Below, in pieces: positions 52,680 to 62,622 of a stretch of 64,000 nt of DNA; positions within the stretch are counted from its first letter, which is position 1; each line of letters starts with the position of its first letter. The notes under the pieces were generated by a model, which saw nothing but the letters and a program-made list of their open reading frames with translations, made no database searches and was not told the DNA's origin. A program made the translations under genes and the position numbers. Source of the DNA: Mycetocola lacteus (lineage in GTDB: Bacteria; Actinomycetota; Actinomycetes; Actinomycetales; Microbacteriaceae); the NCBI RefSeq assembly GCF_003667575.1, contig NZ_RCUY01000009.1, positions 248,001-312,000 of the forward strand. The letters are read 5' to 3'.

Positions 52680-52765
52680 GCCTCGACTCCATCACCGGAC
52701 TCGTTCTGATTGTCCTGGCCCTCGGCTACCTGACCGTGGCCCTGCTGCACCCGGAGCGCTTCTGA
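52676..52765 (+). CDS. kdpF: K+-transporting ATPase subunit KdpF
   Basis: A 29-residue single-helix protein, MSLDSITGLVLIVLALGY then LTVALLHPERF. The LxxLxHPERF ending is the KdpF hallmark. It stabilises the KdpABC complex. It overlaps its neighbours on both sides: ATGA with the preceding small ORF and TGATG with kdpA. Confidence 0.92.
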   Translation: MSLDSITGLVLIVLALGYLTVALLHPERF

Positions 52766-54426
52766 TGGCCGCGCTGGTCCCGGGGATCCTGCAGATCCTC
52801 CTCGTTTTCGCCGCACTCGCGCTCTGCTACCGCCCCCTGGGCGACTACATGGCGCGGGTGTTCACCACGACGAGCCACTGGCGGGTAGAGCGTGCGATCT
52901 ATCGCCTCGGAGGCATCAACCCCGACGCCGAACAGGGCTGGCGCTCCTACCTGCGCTCGCTGCTGTGGTTCTCGCTGGTTTCCATCCTGCTGCTCTACCT
53001 GATTGTGCGCACCCAGTCGGTGCTGCCCTTCGCCGGTGGACACACCGGGCTAACCCCCGACCAGGCGTGGAACACCGCCGTGTCCTTTGTGACCAACACC
53101 AACTGGCAGTCCTACTCCGGTGAGGCCGCGCTCGGTGTGACCGCCCAGGCCGTGGGTCTGGCCGTCCAGAACTTCCTCTCCGCCGCGGTGGGTATCGCGG
53201 TCGCCGTCGCGCTGTTCCGCGGCCTGGCCCGCACCGAAACCACCCAGCTGGGTAACTTCTGGGTGGACCTGGTGCGCGGCAGCGTGCGCATTCTGCTTCC
53301 GCTGTCCACGGTCTTCGCGATTGTGCTGCTGGCCGGTGGCGTGGTCCAGAACCTCGCCGACCCGGTCACCGTACACACCCTCGGCGGCGCGGTTCAGCAC
53401 ATCCCCGGCGGAACGGTGGCCTCCCAGGAGGCGATCAAGAACCTCGGAACCAACGGTGGCGGGTACTTCAATGCCAACGCCGCCCACCCCTTCGAGAACC
53501 CCAGCGCCTGGACCAACCTGCTGCAGGTGTTCCTGATGCTGCTGATCCCGGTGGCCCTGACCCGCACCTTCGGGGTGATGATCGGCAGCAAGAAGCACGG
53601 CTTGGCGATCCTCTCGGCCATGGGTATCCTCTACATCGCCTCCCTGGCCGGTGTGATCGCCTCCGAGCTGGTCAATGCCAGCGGAGCCCTGCACGCCGCG
53701 GGTTCGGCGCTCGAGGGCAAGGAGCTGCGCTTCGGCGTGATCGGCTCGGACTTCTTCGCGGTCAGCACCACGATGACCTCCACCGGTGCCACCGATGCCG
53801 CACACTCAAGCTTCACCCCTCTGGGTGGCGGACTGCTGGTGCTCAACATGGTGCTCGGCGAGATCTCCCCCGGTGGTGTCGGATCGGGCATGTACGGCAT
53901 GCTGATGATCGCGATCCTCTCGGTGTTCATCGCCGGGCTGATGGTCGGACGCACCCCCGAATACCTGGGCAAGAAGATCGGCCCCAGCCAGATGAAGCTC
54001 GCCTCGCTGGCGATCCTGGTGATGCCCGCGACCGTGCTGATTGGCACCGCAGTTGCCTTCTCGCTGCCCAGTGTGCGCGCCTCGCTCAGCACCAGCGGGC
54101 CGCACGGCCTGACCGAGCTGCTGTACGCGTTTGTCTCGGCGGCCAATAATAACGGTTCCGCCTTTGCTGGGCTGAGTGCCAACACCCCGGTGCTCAACGT
54201 GATGCTGGGACTGGTGATGCTCGCCGGCAGATTCCTGCCGATCATCCTGGTCCTCGCCCTCGCCAGCACCTTCGCCGAGCAGCGCCACGTGCCGGATACC
54301 GCCGGTACCCTGCCGACCCACCGTCCGCTCTTCATCGGCGTGATGGCCGGTGTGGCCCTCCTGGTGTCCGCGCTGACCTTCCTGCCGGCCCTGGCGCTCG
54401 GCCCGATCGCCGAGGCGCTCGGCTAA
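52765..54426 (+). CDS. kdpA: Potassium-transporting ATPase subunit KdpA
   Basis: A 553-residue membrane subunit with about ten helices; it forms the K+ selectivity filter. The four filter regions are visible, e.g. [52 protein letters not shown] and [16 protein letters not shown] 52765 overlaps the kdpF stop; the frame extends upstream over kdpF but that is not coding for KdpA. kdpB overlaps its stop (TAATG). Confidence 0.96.
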   Translation: MAALVPGILQILLVFAALALCYRPLGDYMARVFTTTSHWRVERAIYRLGGINPDAEQGWRSYLRSLLWFSLVSILLLYLIVRTQSVLPFAGGHTGLTPDQAWNTAVSFVTNTNWQSYSGEAALGVTAQAVGLAVQNFLSAAVGIAVAVALFRGLARTETTQLGNFWVDLVRGSVRILLPLSTVFAIVLLAGGVVQNLADPVTVHTLGGAVQHIPGGTVASQEAIKNLGTNGGGYFNANAAHPFENPSAWTNLLQVFLMLLIPVALTRTFGVMIGSKKHGLAILSAMGILYIASLAGVIASELVNASGALHAAGSALEGKELRFGVIGSDFFAVSTTMTSTGATDAAHSSFTPLGGGLLVLNMVLGEISPGGVGSGMYGMLMIAILSVFIAGLMVGRTPEYLGKKIGPSQMKLASLAILVMPATVLIGTAVAFSLPSVRASLSTSGPHGLTELLYAFVSAANNNGSAFAGLSANTPVLNVMLGLVMLAGRFLPIILVLALASTFAEQRHVPDTAGTLPTHRPLFIGVMAGVALLVSALTFLPALALGPIAEALG

Positions 54427-56558
54427 TGACTACCCCCACCACAGAAACAACCTCGGATCCTCTAGGGAGCACCGTGTCCACGTCCACCACTACCTCAGCA
54501 AAGCCGTCCGCGGCGGCCACCGCCCGCACCTCCGGCGGTGCCTTCAGCCCCCGCCAGATGGTGTCCTCTCTCCCCGCGGCCCTGCGCAAGCTCGATCCGC
54601 GCATCATGATCAAGACCCCGGTCATGTTCCTGGTCGAGGTGGGTGCCGCCTTCACCACCGTGATGGCGATCATCAGCCCGAGCCTGTTTGCCTGGGGCAT
54701 CGCCATCTGGCTGTGGCTCACCGTGGTCTTCGCCAACCTGGCCGAGGCCGTGGCCGAGGGACGCGGCCGGGCCCAGGCCGACTCGCTGCGTGCCGCTCGC
54801 ACCACCACCACCGCGGCACGGCTGGACGCAAACGGTCACATCGAGATCGTCCCGGCGACCGCGCTGCGCCGCGATGACCGGGTGCGCGTTCGGGCCGGAG
54901 AGGTCATCCCCGGTGACGGCGACGTGATCGAGGGTGCCGCAACCGTGGACGAGTCCGCGGTGACCGGCGAATCCGCCCCGGTGATCCGCGAGTCCGGTGG
55001 CGACCGCTGTGCCGTGACCGGCGGCACCCGGGTACTCTCGGACACCATCATCGTGCAGATCACCAGCGAACCCGGCGAAACCTTCCTCGACCGGATGATC
55101 GCCCTGGTGGAGGGTGCCACCCGACAGAAGACCCCCAATGAGATCGCGCTGAACATCCTGCTGGCCGTGCTGACCATCATCTTCCTGCTGGTGATCCTCA
55201 ACCTCCAGCCGCTGGCCATCTTCTCCGGGGCTCGGCAGTCGCTCATCGTCCTGACCGCCCTGCTGGTCTGCCTGATCCCCACCACAATCGGCGCGCTGCT
55301 CTCGGCCATCGGTATCGCCGGCATGGACCGCCTGGTTCAGCGTGGCGTGCTGGCCCGCTCGGGCCGTGCGGTCGAGGCCGCCGGGGACGTCAGTACCCTG
55401 CTGCTGGATAAGACCGGCACGATCACCGAGGGTGACCGCAAGGCCACCGGCCTGCTGCCCGTGACCGGCGTGAGCGCCGATGATCTGGCCCGCGCCGCCC
55501 GCCTCTCCTCCCTCGCCGACGAAACCCCCGAGGGCCGCTCGGTCGTGACCTTTGCCGAGGAGCAGTTCCCCGCCCAGAGCGCGATCGCCGCCCCGGCCGA
55601 CGCCGAGTTTGTGCCCTTCCAGGCCAAGACCCGGATGAGCGCGATCGTGTTGCCCACCGGCGAGAAGATCGTCAAGGGTGCCACCAACGAGGTCCTGGCC
55701 TGGGTCGAGGCCCATGAGGGCACCGTGCCCGCCGATGCCCGTACCATCGCCGATGAGGTCTCCGCCGGAGGTGGCACCGCCCTGGTGGTGGCCACCCACG
55801 CCCCCGAGATGCCCGCCCGGGTGCTCGGCGTGATCCGCCTGTCGGATATCGTCAAGGCCGGCATGCCCGAGCGCTTTGCCCGGCTGCGGGCGATGGGGAT
55901 CCGCACGGTCATGATCACCGGTGACAACCGGCTGACCGCGCAGGCCATCGCCGCCGAGGCCGGGGTTGATGACTTCCTGGCCGAGGCGACCCCCGAAGAT
56001 AAGCTCGCCCTGATCCGCCGCGAACAGGAGGGCGGCCACCTGGTCGCCATGACCGGGGATGGCACCAACGACGCCCCGGCGCTCGCCCAGGCCGACGTGG
56101 GGGTGGCCATGAACACCGGCACGTCCGCCGCCAAGGAGGCGGGCAACATGGTGGATCTCGATTCGGACCCCACCAAGCTGATCGAGATCGTCGAGATCGG
56201 CAAGCAGCTGCTCATTACCCGCGGCGCGCTCACCACCTTCTCGATCGCCAACGACGTAGCCAAGTACTTCGCGGTCATCCCGGCCATGTTTGTGGCAGCG
56301 TTCCCGGGCCTTGCGGCGCTCAACATCATGGGCCTGCACTCCCCCGAGTCGGCGATCCTCTCGGCGGTGATCTTCAACGCCCTGGTCATCATCGTGCTCA
56401 TCCCGCTGGCCCTGCGCGGCGTGCGCTACCGCCCCCAGGCGGCGGCCAAGCTACTCGGCCACAACCTGCTCGTGTTTGGTGTGGGCGGGCTGATCATCCC
56501 CTTCCTCGGGATCAAGGTCATCGACCTCATCCTGACCCTCATCCCCGGCCTCAACTAA
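54426..56558 (+). CDS. kdpB: Potassium-transporting ATPase ATP-binding subunit KdpB
   Basis: A 710-residue P-type ATPase. Phosphorylation motif [13 protein letters not shown], actuator motif [12 protein letters not shown], hinge [20 protein letters not shown], and [20 protein letters not shown]. It powers high-affinity K+ uptake with KdpA and KdpC. The first 45 residues are a Ser/Thr-rich extension longer than in E. coli; an in-frame GTG at residue 18 is an alternative start. Confidence 0.96.
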   Translation: MTTPTTETTSDPLGSTVSTSTTTSAKPSAAATARTSGGAFSPRQMVSSLPAALRKLDPRIMIKTPVMFLVEVGAAFTTVMAIISPSLFAWGIAIWLWLTVVFANLAEAVAEGRGRAQADSLRAARTTTTAARLDANGHIEIVPATALRRDDRVRVRAGEVIPGDGDVIEGAATVDESAVTGESAPVIRESGGDRCAVTGGTRVLSDTIIVQITSEPGETFLDRMIALVEGATRQKTPNEIALNILLAVLTIIFLLVILNLQPLAIFSGARQSLIVLTALLVCLIPTTIGALLSAIGIAGMDRLVQRGVLARSGRAVEAAGDVSTLLLDKTGTITEGDRKATGLLPVTGVSADDLARAARLSSLADETPEGRSVVTFAEEQFPAQSAIAAPADAEFVPFQAKTRMSAIVLPTGEKIVKGATNEVLAWVEAHEGTVPADARTIADEVSAGGGTALVVATHAPEMPARVLGVIRLSDIVKAGMPERFARLRAMGIRTVMITGDNRLTAQAIAAEAGVDDFLAEATPEDKLALIRREQEGGHLVAMTGDGTNDAPALAQADVGVAMNTGTSAAKEAGNMVDLDSDPTKLIEIVEIGKQLLITRGALTTFSIANDVAKYFAVIPAMFVAAFPGLAALNIMGLHSPESAILSAVIFNALVIIVLIPLALRGVRYRPQAAAKLLGHNLLVFGVGGLIIPFLGIKVIDLILTLIPGLN

Positions 56559-56585
56559 AAACGATCCGATCTAAGGTTCACGAAC

Positions 56586-57176
56586 ATGTCTGCATCCTCC
56601 TCACTGCGCTCCTTCGGGACCGCGCTGCGCACCCTCCTGGTGCTCACGGTCCTGCTGGGTATCCTCTACCCGGCGGCCATCCTGCTGGTGGGCCGGGCCA
56701 TGCCCGCGGCCGCCGACGGCTCGCTGGTCTCCGACCACGGCAAGGTCGTGGGATCCTCGCTGATCGGCCAGGACTTCACCGGCGACACCTGGTTCCACCC
56801 GCGCCCCTCGGCGGGCAAGTACGATGCGCTGAACTCCGGCGCCTCAAACCTCGCTCCCACCTCGAAGGACCTGGCCAAGCAGATCGATGATCTGCGTGCC
56901 CAGGTGGCCAAAACCGAGAACGTGTCCCCGGCCAAGGTTCCCGCCGATGCGCTGACCGCCAGCGCGTCGGGCCTCGACCCGGACATCTCCCCGGAGTACG
57001 CTCGGCTACAGAGCGCACGCGTGGCCGCCGCCCGTCACCTCTCCGAGGAGACCGTGGCCAGACTCGTGCGCGAACACACCGAGGAACCGCTGCTGGGGTT
57101 CATCGGCGTCCCGACCGTCAACGTGCTGGAGCTGAACCTGGCTCTTGAGCACGCCGCAGGAAGCGAGGCTCAGTGA
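56586..57176 (+). CDS. kdpC: Potassium-transporting ATPase subunit KdpC
   Basis: A 196-residue protein with one N-terminal helix (LVLTVLLGILYPAAILLVG) and an extracellular domain. Typical blocks are GSSLIGQDFTGDTWFHPRPS, YDALNSGASNLAPTSKDL and GLDPDISPEYARLQSARVA, and the end LLGFIGVPTVNVLELNLAL. KdpC increases ATP affinity of the complex. Its stop overlaps the kdpD GTG. Confidence 0.96.
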   Translation: MSASSSLRSFGTALRTLLVLTVLLGILYPAAILLVGRAMPAAADGSLVSDHGKVVGSSLIGQDFTGDTWFHPRPSAGKYDALNSGASNLAPTSKDLAKQIDDLRAQVAKTENVSPAKVPADALTASASGLDPDISPEYARLQSARVAAARHLSEETVARLVREHTEEPLLGFIGVPTVNVLELNLALEHAAGSEAQ

Positions 57177-59728
57177 GCGAACGGGTTGCCCGTGGCACCC
57201 TCAAGGTCTACCTCGGTTTCGCGCCGGGCGTGGGAAAAACCTTCACCATGTTGAAGGATGCCCACGACCGGCACGCGGCCGGGGTCGACGTGGTGGTGGG
57301 GCTGATCGAGGACCACGGTCGGGAGCGCACCCGCGAGCTGCGGGCGGGCATCCCGGCGATTCCGCTGCGCGAGGTGTCCTACCGCGGCGGCAGCTTCCGT
57401 GAGCTCGACGTGGACGCGATCCTGGCGCGCAAACCCACGCTGGCCATCGTGGACGAGCTGGCCCACAGTGTGGTGCACACCGAGGGCACCACCGACGGTC
57501 CCGAGAAGCGCTGGGAGGAGGTGCAGACCCTGCTGGATGCGGGGATCAACGTCTACACGACCCTGAACATTCAGCACCTGGAATCCCTCAACGACGTGGT
57601 CACCGCGATCACCGGGATCACCCAGCGTGAGACCATTCCCGACCGGGTGCTGCGCGCCGCCGATGAGATCGAGCTGGTGGACCTCACCCCGGATGAGCTG
57701 CGCGCCCGGCTCGGCGCCGGACACGTGTATCCGGCCAACCGGGTGGATGCGGCCCTCGCCAACTACTTCCGGATCGGCAACCTCACCGCCCTGCGTGAAC
57801 TCGCGCTGCTGTGGCTCGCCGATCAAGTGGATGAGCTGCTGGAGAAGTACCGCACCCAGAAGAGCATCAACACCACCTGGCCCGCCCGCGAGCGCATCGT
57901 GGTCGCGGTGACCGGCGGCCCGGAAACCGAGACGCTGCTGCGCCGCGGGGTCCGCATCGTGGGACGGATCGCCGGACGCGAGCTGCTCGCCGTGCACGTG
58001 ATCCAGGACGACGGTCTGCGCGCCTCCGACGCCACCGCGCTGGCCCGCGCCCGCACGCTGGTCGAGGAACTCGGCGGCACCTGGCACACCGTGGTCGGTG
58101 AGGACCCGGCCAAGGCGCTGCTCGACTTTGCCCGCTCGGTCAACGCCTCCCAGCTGGTGCTCGGCGTCAGCCGCTCGGGCTGGCTGCGCCGCCTGCGCGG
58201 ACCGGGCATCGGTTCGCGCGTGATCGCCGCTGCTGGCAATATCGACGTACACATGGTCACCCATCAGGCCGCACACGGCAAGCGCGAACCGCGCGCCCGT
58301 CGCGGGGCTGCGCTGACCCGCTCGCGCCGAATCGCCGGGTGGATCGCCGCCCTGGTCGGCCCGGTTGTGGTGACCGCGCTCTTCCTCAGCTTCGGCCCCG
58401 GGGCGACCTCGCTGAGCTTGACCCTGCTGGGCTACATCACCCTGGTGGTGTTTGTGGCGCTACTCGGCGGGTTCTGGCCGGCGATCATCGCCGCGCTGGT
58501 GGGCACCGCGCTGGTCAACTGGTTCTTCACCCCGCCCGTGCACACCCTGACCATCTACCAGAGCGAGAACGTGGTCGCGCTGGTCCTGTTCCTGCTGGTG
58601 GCCGCCGGGGTGGCGCGCGTGGTGGACCTCGCCGCCCGGCGCACCACCGAGGCCGCCGCGGCCCAGGCTCAGGCCGCGCTGCTCTCCGAGCTGGCCGGGG
58701 GCGTGCTGCGCGAGGGAGCCTCGGTGCAGTCGCTGCTCGACAGCCTGCGCGAAACCTTCAGCCAGGATGCGGTCACCCTGGCCTCGCACACTCCCGAACC
58801 CGCCGGTGCCGATGTGTGGCAGGCCGTGGCGACCTCGGGACCCGCGTGCCAGGGTCCGGGTTCGGCAACCAGCACAATCCGGATCGACAAGACCCACGCG
58901 CTGCTGCTGGTGGGCGCGCCGGTTTCGGCCTCCGACCAGCGCGTCCTGGAAGCCTATGCGGGCCGCCTGCTCGGCGTCCTCGCCCAGGACGAGCTGGACC
59001 GTGCCCGCGTGCAGGCCCAGGAGCTCGCCGCCGGCAACTCGATCCGCACCGCCCTGCTGGCCGCGGTCTCCCACGACCTGCGCACCCCGCTGGCCGGAAT
59101 CAAGGCCGCGGTGTCGAGCCTCCGGTTGCCGGATGTGGAGTTCAGCGCCGAGGATGAGGCCGCCCTGCTGCTCACCATCGAGGACTCCACCGACCGGCTC
59201 AATACCCTGGTCACCAACCTGCTGGATATGAGCCGGATTCAGGCCGGGGAGATCCGGCTCGAACAGGCCCCACTGGAGGCCGCCGACGTGGTGGCCGGTG
59301 CGCTGGCCGCGCTGCCCGGACATCCGGAGATCTCACTGTCGATTCCCGAGGATCTGCGCCTGCTCGGCGACTACGGGCTGCTGGTGCGCATCCTCGCCAA
59401 CCTGCTGGATAACGCCCTCAACCACGGCGCGGGTGCCCAGGTCGGGGTGTCCGGCGGCCGGGTCGAGGATCGGGTGGAGCTGCGCGTGATCGATCACGGA
59501 CCGGGCATCCCCCGCACCGAACAGGACACGGTGTTCCGACCCTTCCAGCGCCTGGGTGATGCCCCGGCGGGAACCGGGATCGGGCTGGGACTCGCCGTGG
59601 CGCGGGGCCTGACCGAGGGAATCGGTGGCACCCTGGAGATAGAGGAAACCCCCGGTGGGGGCGCCACGATGGTGCTCGCCCTCCCCGCCGCGGATCCCAC
59701 CCATCCATCCGAGAGGAGCCCACGTTGA
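57173..59728 (+). CDS. kdpD: Sensor histidine kinase KdpD
   Basis: An 851-residue sensor. The N-terminal KdpD domain starts VYLGFAPGVGKTFTMLKDAH (Walker A) and has ETLLRRGVRIVGRIAGRELL-type USP domain sequence near residues 245-370. Four membrane helices occupy about residues 385-485, followed by a GAF-like region, the phosphoacceptor AAVSHDLRTPLAGIKAAVSS and an ATPase domain with LLDNALNHG and GIGLGLAVARGLTEG. It senses K+ limitation and turgor and phosphorylates KdpE. It overlaps kdpC and kdpE by four bases. Confidence 0.96.
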   Translation: MSERVARGTLKVYLGFAPGVGKTFTMLKDAHDRHAAGVDVVVGLIEDHGRERTRELRAGIPAIPLREVSYRGGSFRELDVDAILARKPTLAIVDELAHSVVHTEGTTDGPEKRWEEVQTLLDAGINVYTTLNIQHLESLNDVVTAITGITQRETIPDRVLRAADEIELVDLTPDELRARLGAGHVYPANRVDAALANYFRIGNLTALRELALLWLADQVDELLEKYRTQKSINTTWPARERIVVAVTGGPETETLLRRGVRIVGRIAGRELLAVHVIQDDGLRASDATALARARTLVEELGGTWHTVVGEDPAKALLDFARSVNASQLVLGVSRSGWLRRLRGPGIGSRVIAAAGNIDVHMVTHQAAHGKREPRARRGAALTRSRRIAGWIAALVGPVVVTALFLSFGPGATSLSLTLLGYITLVVFVALLGGFWPAIIAALVGTALVNWFFTPPVHTLTIYQSENVVALVLFLLVAAGVARVVDLAARRTTEAAAAQAQAALLSELAGGVLREGASVQSLLDSLRETFSQDAVTLASHTPEPAGADVWQAVATSGPACQGPGSATSTIRIDKTHALLLVGAPVSASDQRVLEAYAGRLLGVLAQDELDRARVQAQELAAGNSIRTALLAAVSHDLRTPLAGIKAAVSSLRLPDVEFSAEDEAALLLTIEDSTDRLNTLVTNLLDMSRIQAGEIRLEQAPLEAADVVAGALAALPGHPEISLSIPEDLRLLGDYGLLVRILANLLDNALNHGAGAQVGVSGGRVEDRVELRVIDHGPGIPRTEQDTVFRPFQRLGDAPAGTGIGLGLAVARGLTEGIGGTLEIEETPGGGATMVLALPAADPTHPSERSPR

Positions 59729-60414
59729 GCACGGTACTCGTGGTGGAAGACGACGCCAACATCGCCCGCGCCCTGCTGGTGAACCTGCGGGCGCGCGGCT
59801 ACCGGGCGCTGCACGCCCCCGACGGAACGCGCGCCCTGGACCTCGCCGCCCACGAACATCCCGACGTGATTCTGCTGGATCTCGGCCTGCCGGATGTGAG
59901 CGGACTCACGGTGATTCGCGGGATCCGTGGATGGTCACGGGTGCCGATCCTGATCGTGTCCGCGCGGCAGGAATCCGCGAGCAAGATCGAGGCGCTGGAT
60001 GCCGGGGCCGACGACTACGTGACCAAACCGTTTGCGATGGACGAGCTGCTTGCCCGGCTCCGGGCGGCCCTGCGCCGCGGCACGCCCGAACAGGCCGAGG
60101 CCAGCGTGACCACGGCCGATGGGCGACTCGAAATCGACCTCGCTACCAAGCGGGTGCGCGTCGAGGGGACCCCGATCAGCCTGACCCCCACCGAGTGGCT
60201 GCTGGTTGAGCAGTTCGCCCGCAATCCCGAACGCCTACTCAGCCAGACCGAACTGCTGCACGCGGTCTGGGGCCCCGAATACGGGCGGGAAACCAACTAT
60301 CTGCGGGTGTACCTGTCCCAGATCCGCCAGAAGCTTGAGGTTGACGGATCCCGGCCACGCTACTTCGTCACCGAGCTGGGGATGGGGTATCGCTTTACCC
60401 CCTCGGGCGGCTAG
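59725..60414 (+). CDS. kdpE: Response regulator KdpE
   Basis: A 229-residue OmpR-family regulator. The receiver has VLVVEDDANIARAL and the phosphoacceptor Asp in DVILLDLGLPDVSG, with LDAGADDYVTKPFAMDELLA. The winged helix includes LTPTEWLLVEQFARNPERLL and YLRVYLSQIRQKLE. It activates kdpFABC; GTTAAGA direct repeats upstream of the operon are candidate sites. Last gene of the operon. Confidence 0.96.
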   Translation: MSTVLVVEDDANIARALLVNLRARGYRALHAPDGTRALDLAAHEHPDVILLDLGLPDVSGLTVIRGIRGWSRVPILIVSARQESASKIEALDAGADDYVTKPFAMDELLARLRAALRRGTPEQAEASVTTADGRLEIDLATKRVRVEGTPISLTPTEWLLVEQFARNPERLLSQTELLHAVWGPEYGRETNYLRVYLSQIRQKLEVDGSRPRYFVTELGMGYRFTPSGG

Positions 60415-60494
60415 GTCACCCCACGCCGCCTACACTCACGAAACACCCACACACAATCCCCTAAACTGGGACAGCCCTTCGAAAGGAGCCGTCC

Positions 60495-61202
60495 ATGACG
60501 AGCGATCGACTCCCCCAGTCCGACAGCACCGCTACCGCCGGCGAGATCACCGGTATGCGCCGCGCCCCGCGCCAGGAGCGCAGCGAAAAGCGCGTGACCC
60601 TGATTCTGGACACCTTTGCCCAGCTGATTGACGAGGTCGGTTATTCGGCCATCTCACTCTCCCTGCTGGCCCGCCGAGTGGGCATGTCCGGCCCCGGAAT
60701 CTACCGCTACTTCGACGGGCTACCCGCCGTGGCTCGCGCGCTGGCCACCCGCAACCAGGAGCGCGTATTCGAGGCGATCGTGGCCCGGATCTCGCACCGA
60801 CCCGAGGCCGACTGGGACGAGGCCGTGACCGACGTCATCGCCGGCTACGCCGACTTCTTCCGCACTGAGCCGGGTTTCCGCTGGCTGCGGCTGGGCAACA
60901 TCATCGACGAGCACCAGGATGATGCCGCCGAAACCAACCGGATGATTGCCGCGCGTCGCGTGGGCGAGCTGTTTGCCAACCACTTCAACGTGGTCCCGCG
61001 TCCCGACTTTGGTCGCCACATTGAGGTTGTGGTGGAGGTCACCGATTCGCTGGTCGCGCGGGCGTTTGAGCTCTCCCCCGAGGGCGACGAGTTCTTCCTC
61101 ACCGAGTCGGCCCGCATGGTGGTCACCTACGTGGGCGACTACCTTGAGCGCACCCGCCCCGCGGGTTCCCCGGGCACCCCGCCCAAGACTCCCAAGGGCT
61201 AA
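60495..61202 (+). CDS. TetR family transcriptional regulator
   Basis: A 235-residue regulator. The HTH is at about residues 30-75: RVTLILDTFAQLIDEVGYSA, SLSLLARRVGMSGPGIYRYF. The C-terminal ligand domain is helical and ends with a Pro/Gly/Lys-rich tail. GAAAGGAG precedes the ATG. It follows kdpE by 80 bases but has its own upstream region, and its target is unknown. Confidence 0.9.
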   Translation: MTSDRLPQSDSTATAGEITGMRRAPRQERSEKRVTLILDTFAQLIDEVGYSAISLSLLARRVGMSGPGIYRYFDGLPAVARALATRNQERVFEAIVARISHRPEADWDEAVTDVIAGYADFFRTEPGFRWLRLGNIIDEHQDDAAETNRMIAARRVGELFANHFNVVPRPDFGRHIEVVVEVTDSLVARAFELSPEGDEFFLTESARMVVTYVGDYLERTRPAGSPGTPPKTPKG

Positions 61203-61218
61203 TTATCCCAATTGCTTA

Positions 61219-62112
61219 TCAGCTAAAAAAACCTTCCGGATTAGGAGATGTGGAAAGCAGTCGGTCAGGATTCTCGGACAACAGGACGTTAGCGAGGCTC
61301 AAAGCTGCGCTTAGGTCGTCTCTTGGGATATCTTTCGCATGAGCAACTGAGTTCCTGACGGCTCGGATGACATCTATTTGAGCTGAATACTTCGTCTTAA
61401 GGTAATCCCGAACCATGCCGTCTTCATCAGGCCAATAGTCCTTGTTTTCCACTGTGAGCGCGGGCGTCGGCAACGTTGTGAGGATGTTCTCCCTGATGTC
61501 TTCCCAAGCCTTCAAGATCGAAATGCGCAGTTCTGCGTCCGATTTGCCACTAGACGCTGAATCCATCTGATTCTTATACGACTCAAAACCGGATTCCTTG
61601 ACTGTGCCTTGAGATATATCGCCCCAATCGCCAGCGCGCAAATGAATACTCGTCTGGGACGTGGCCGCGGATGCAGAGAACGACGAACTAATTACATCGA
61701 CGCGCGTTGCTAGCGCAGCGATTCTAGTCTCTGAATCCATCGAACGCTTGTTTGCGTTCTTTGCGATAGATTCAACTCCAAGCAACTTCTGTTTGACGGA
61801 CAAACCAAATAGACCGACCTCGCTAATTTCAGCCCAAATCAATGCAACTACGAGTACAAGCATTGCTAAAACGCCCGAGTCAGTCAAAACAGGAGTACGG
61901 CATGTCACCGACGCGTCACTTGAACCCGGGTTCGTAAAATCACACACTAGAAACTCGCCCAGCAGGGTCCCGCGAACGCAAAAAGCGATCACGATGAACG
62001 CGAGTATGTAGCGAACTAATCGCCACTGATTGGATCTAAGTGAGTTAAAAATGAATTTCATGTCATGTTCATATTGGCAGGAATCGCATGCCATTAAGGC
62101 ATAAGCACACAC
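61219..62112 (-). CDS. Membrane protein with C-terminal HEPN-like R-N-x-x-x-H motif
   Basis: A 297-residue protein with no family I recognise. Two membrane helices (residues about 32-51 and 81-101) flank a short extracellular loop with two Cys; a coiled or linker region follows, then a helical cytoplasmic domain. Near the C-terminus VIRAVRNSVAHAKDI contains R-N-S-V-A-H (253-258), the pattern of HEPN RNase active sites. The whole gene is visibly AT-richer than its neighbours, with many A/T-ending codons, which suggests transfer. GTG 62112 is chosen because TTGAAA-N17-GATTCT ends six bases before it; ATG 62061 is the alternative. Confidence 0.7.
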   Translation of the reverse strand: MCAYALMACDSCQYEHDMKFIFNSLRSNQWRLVRYILAFIVIAFCVRGTLLGEFLVCDFTNPGSSDASVTCRTPVLTDSGVLAMLVLVVALIWAEISEVGLFGLSVKQKLLGVESIAKNANKRSMDSETRIAALATRVDVISSSFSASAATSQTSIHLRAGDWGDISQGTVKESGFESYKNQMDSASSGKSDAELRISILKAWEDIRENILTTLPTPALTVENKDYWPDEDGMVRDYLKTKYSAQIDVIRAVRNSVAHAKDIPRDDLSAALSLANVLLSENPDRLLSTSPNPEGFFS

Positions 62113-62118
62113 TAGTTA

Positions 62119-62147
62119 AGAATCCGATAGCGATTGGCTACTTTCAA
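62119..62147 (-). promoter_or_regulatory. Promoter of the HEPN-like membrane protein gene
   Basis: TTGAAA (62147-62142) and GATTCT (62124-62119) are exactly 17 bases apart on the minus strand, six bases before GTG 62112. The -35 box overlaps the stop codon of the HxlR gene. Confidence 0.55.
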
Positions 62148-62524
62148 AGGAGATGCGCTACCAACACGATTTCATCGGCGGCGCTGTCATAGCGATCGCG
62201 GTTGTCCAGGACATCCTCGATATGGGATTCCGCCCAGATCTGGAGCGCCTTCAGCGGCTCTTCGAGCGTGCGTCCCAGCTCGGTCAGTTCATAGCGCCCG
62301 TCGGCACGAATCAGCATGCCATCGCGCTCCAGGGAGCGCAGCGTGTCGGTCAGCACCTTCTTACTGATGCCCTCGATCCGGGTGTGTAGCTCGCCAAAGC
62401 GCAGCGGGCCGGCCACCAGGCTGATCACGATCATCGCCGTCCACTTATTCGCGATTTGCGCGAGCGAGGTGCGCGAGGGGCAGCTGCGCGAAAAAATGTT
62501 CCACTCCACAGGTCTTCCATTCAC
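62144..62524 (-). CDS. HxlR family transcriptional regulator
   Basis: A 126-residue winged-helix protein. Typical HxlR features are the early Cys in SRSCPSRTSL, IANKWTAMIVISLVAGPLRF, GELHTRIEGISKKVLTDTLR and LERDGMLIRADGRYELTELG. Family members respond to aldehydes, quinones or thiol stress through the N-terminal Cys. It is divergent from the NTF2-like gene, with a palindromic operator (62557-62576) in the spacer. Confidence 0.93.
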   Translation of the reverse strand: MNGRPVEWNIFSRSCPSRTSLAQIANKWTAMIVISLVAGPLRFGELHTRIEGISKKVLTDTLRSLERDGMLIRADGRYELTELGRTLEEPLKALQIWAESHIEDVLDNRDRYDSAADEIVLVAHLL

Positions 62525-62556
62525 TCCGGGTTGACCCTAGCCTAGTGCCGAGATGC

Positions 62557-62576
62557 CGGTTACGTTGAGGTAACCG
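62557..62576. promoter_or_regulatory. Candidate HxlR operator
   Basis: CGGTTAC-N6-GTAACCG is a perfect 7-base inverted repeat in the 98-base divergent spacer. It overlaps TTGAGG (62565-62570), which with CATAAC 18 bases downstream forms a weak promoter for the NTF2-like gene. A second perfect palindrome, TGTCCTAGGACA, lies at 62595-62606. Confidence 0.55.
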
Positions 62577-62622
62577 CATGCATCATGACATAACTGTCCT
62601 AGGACAACCCCAAGGAGAAATC

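Noticed and set aside
52645-52764. Upstream extension of KdpA
   Set aside because: The extension is the kdpF region read in another frame; KdpF itself is clear and overlaps the KdpA ATG.
53050-56339. Long minus-strand frames opposite kdpA and kdpB, up to 614 codons
   Set aside because: These are mirror frames of high-GC coding sequence, rich in Gly/His/Arg, with no domain or start context.
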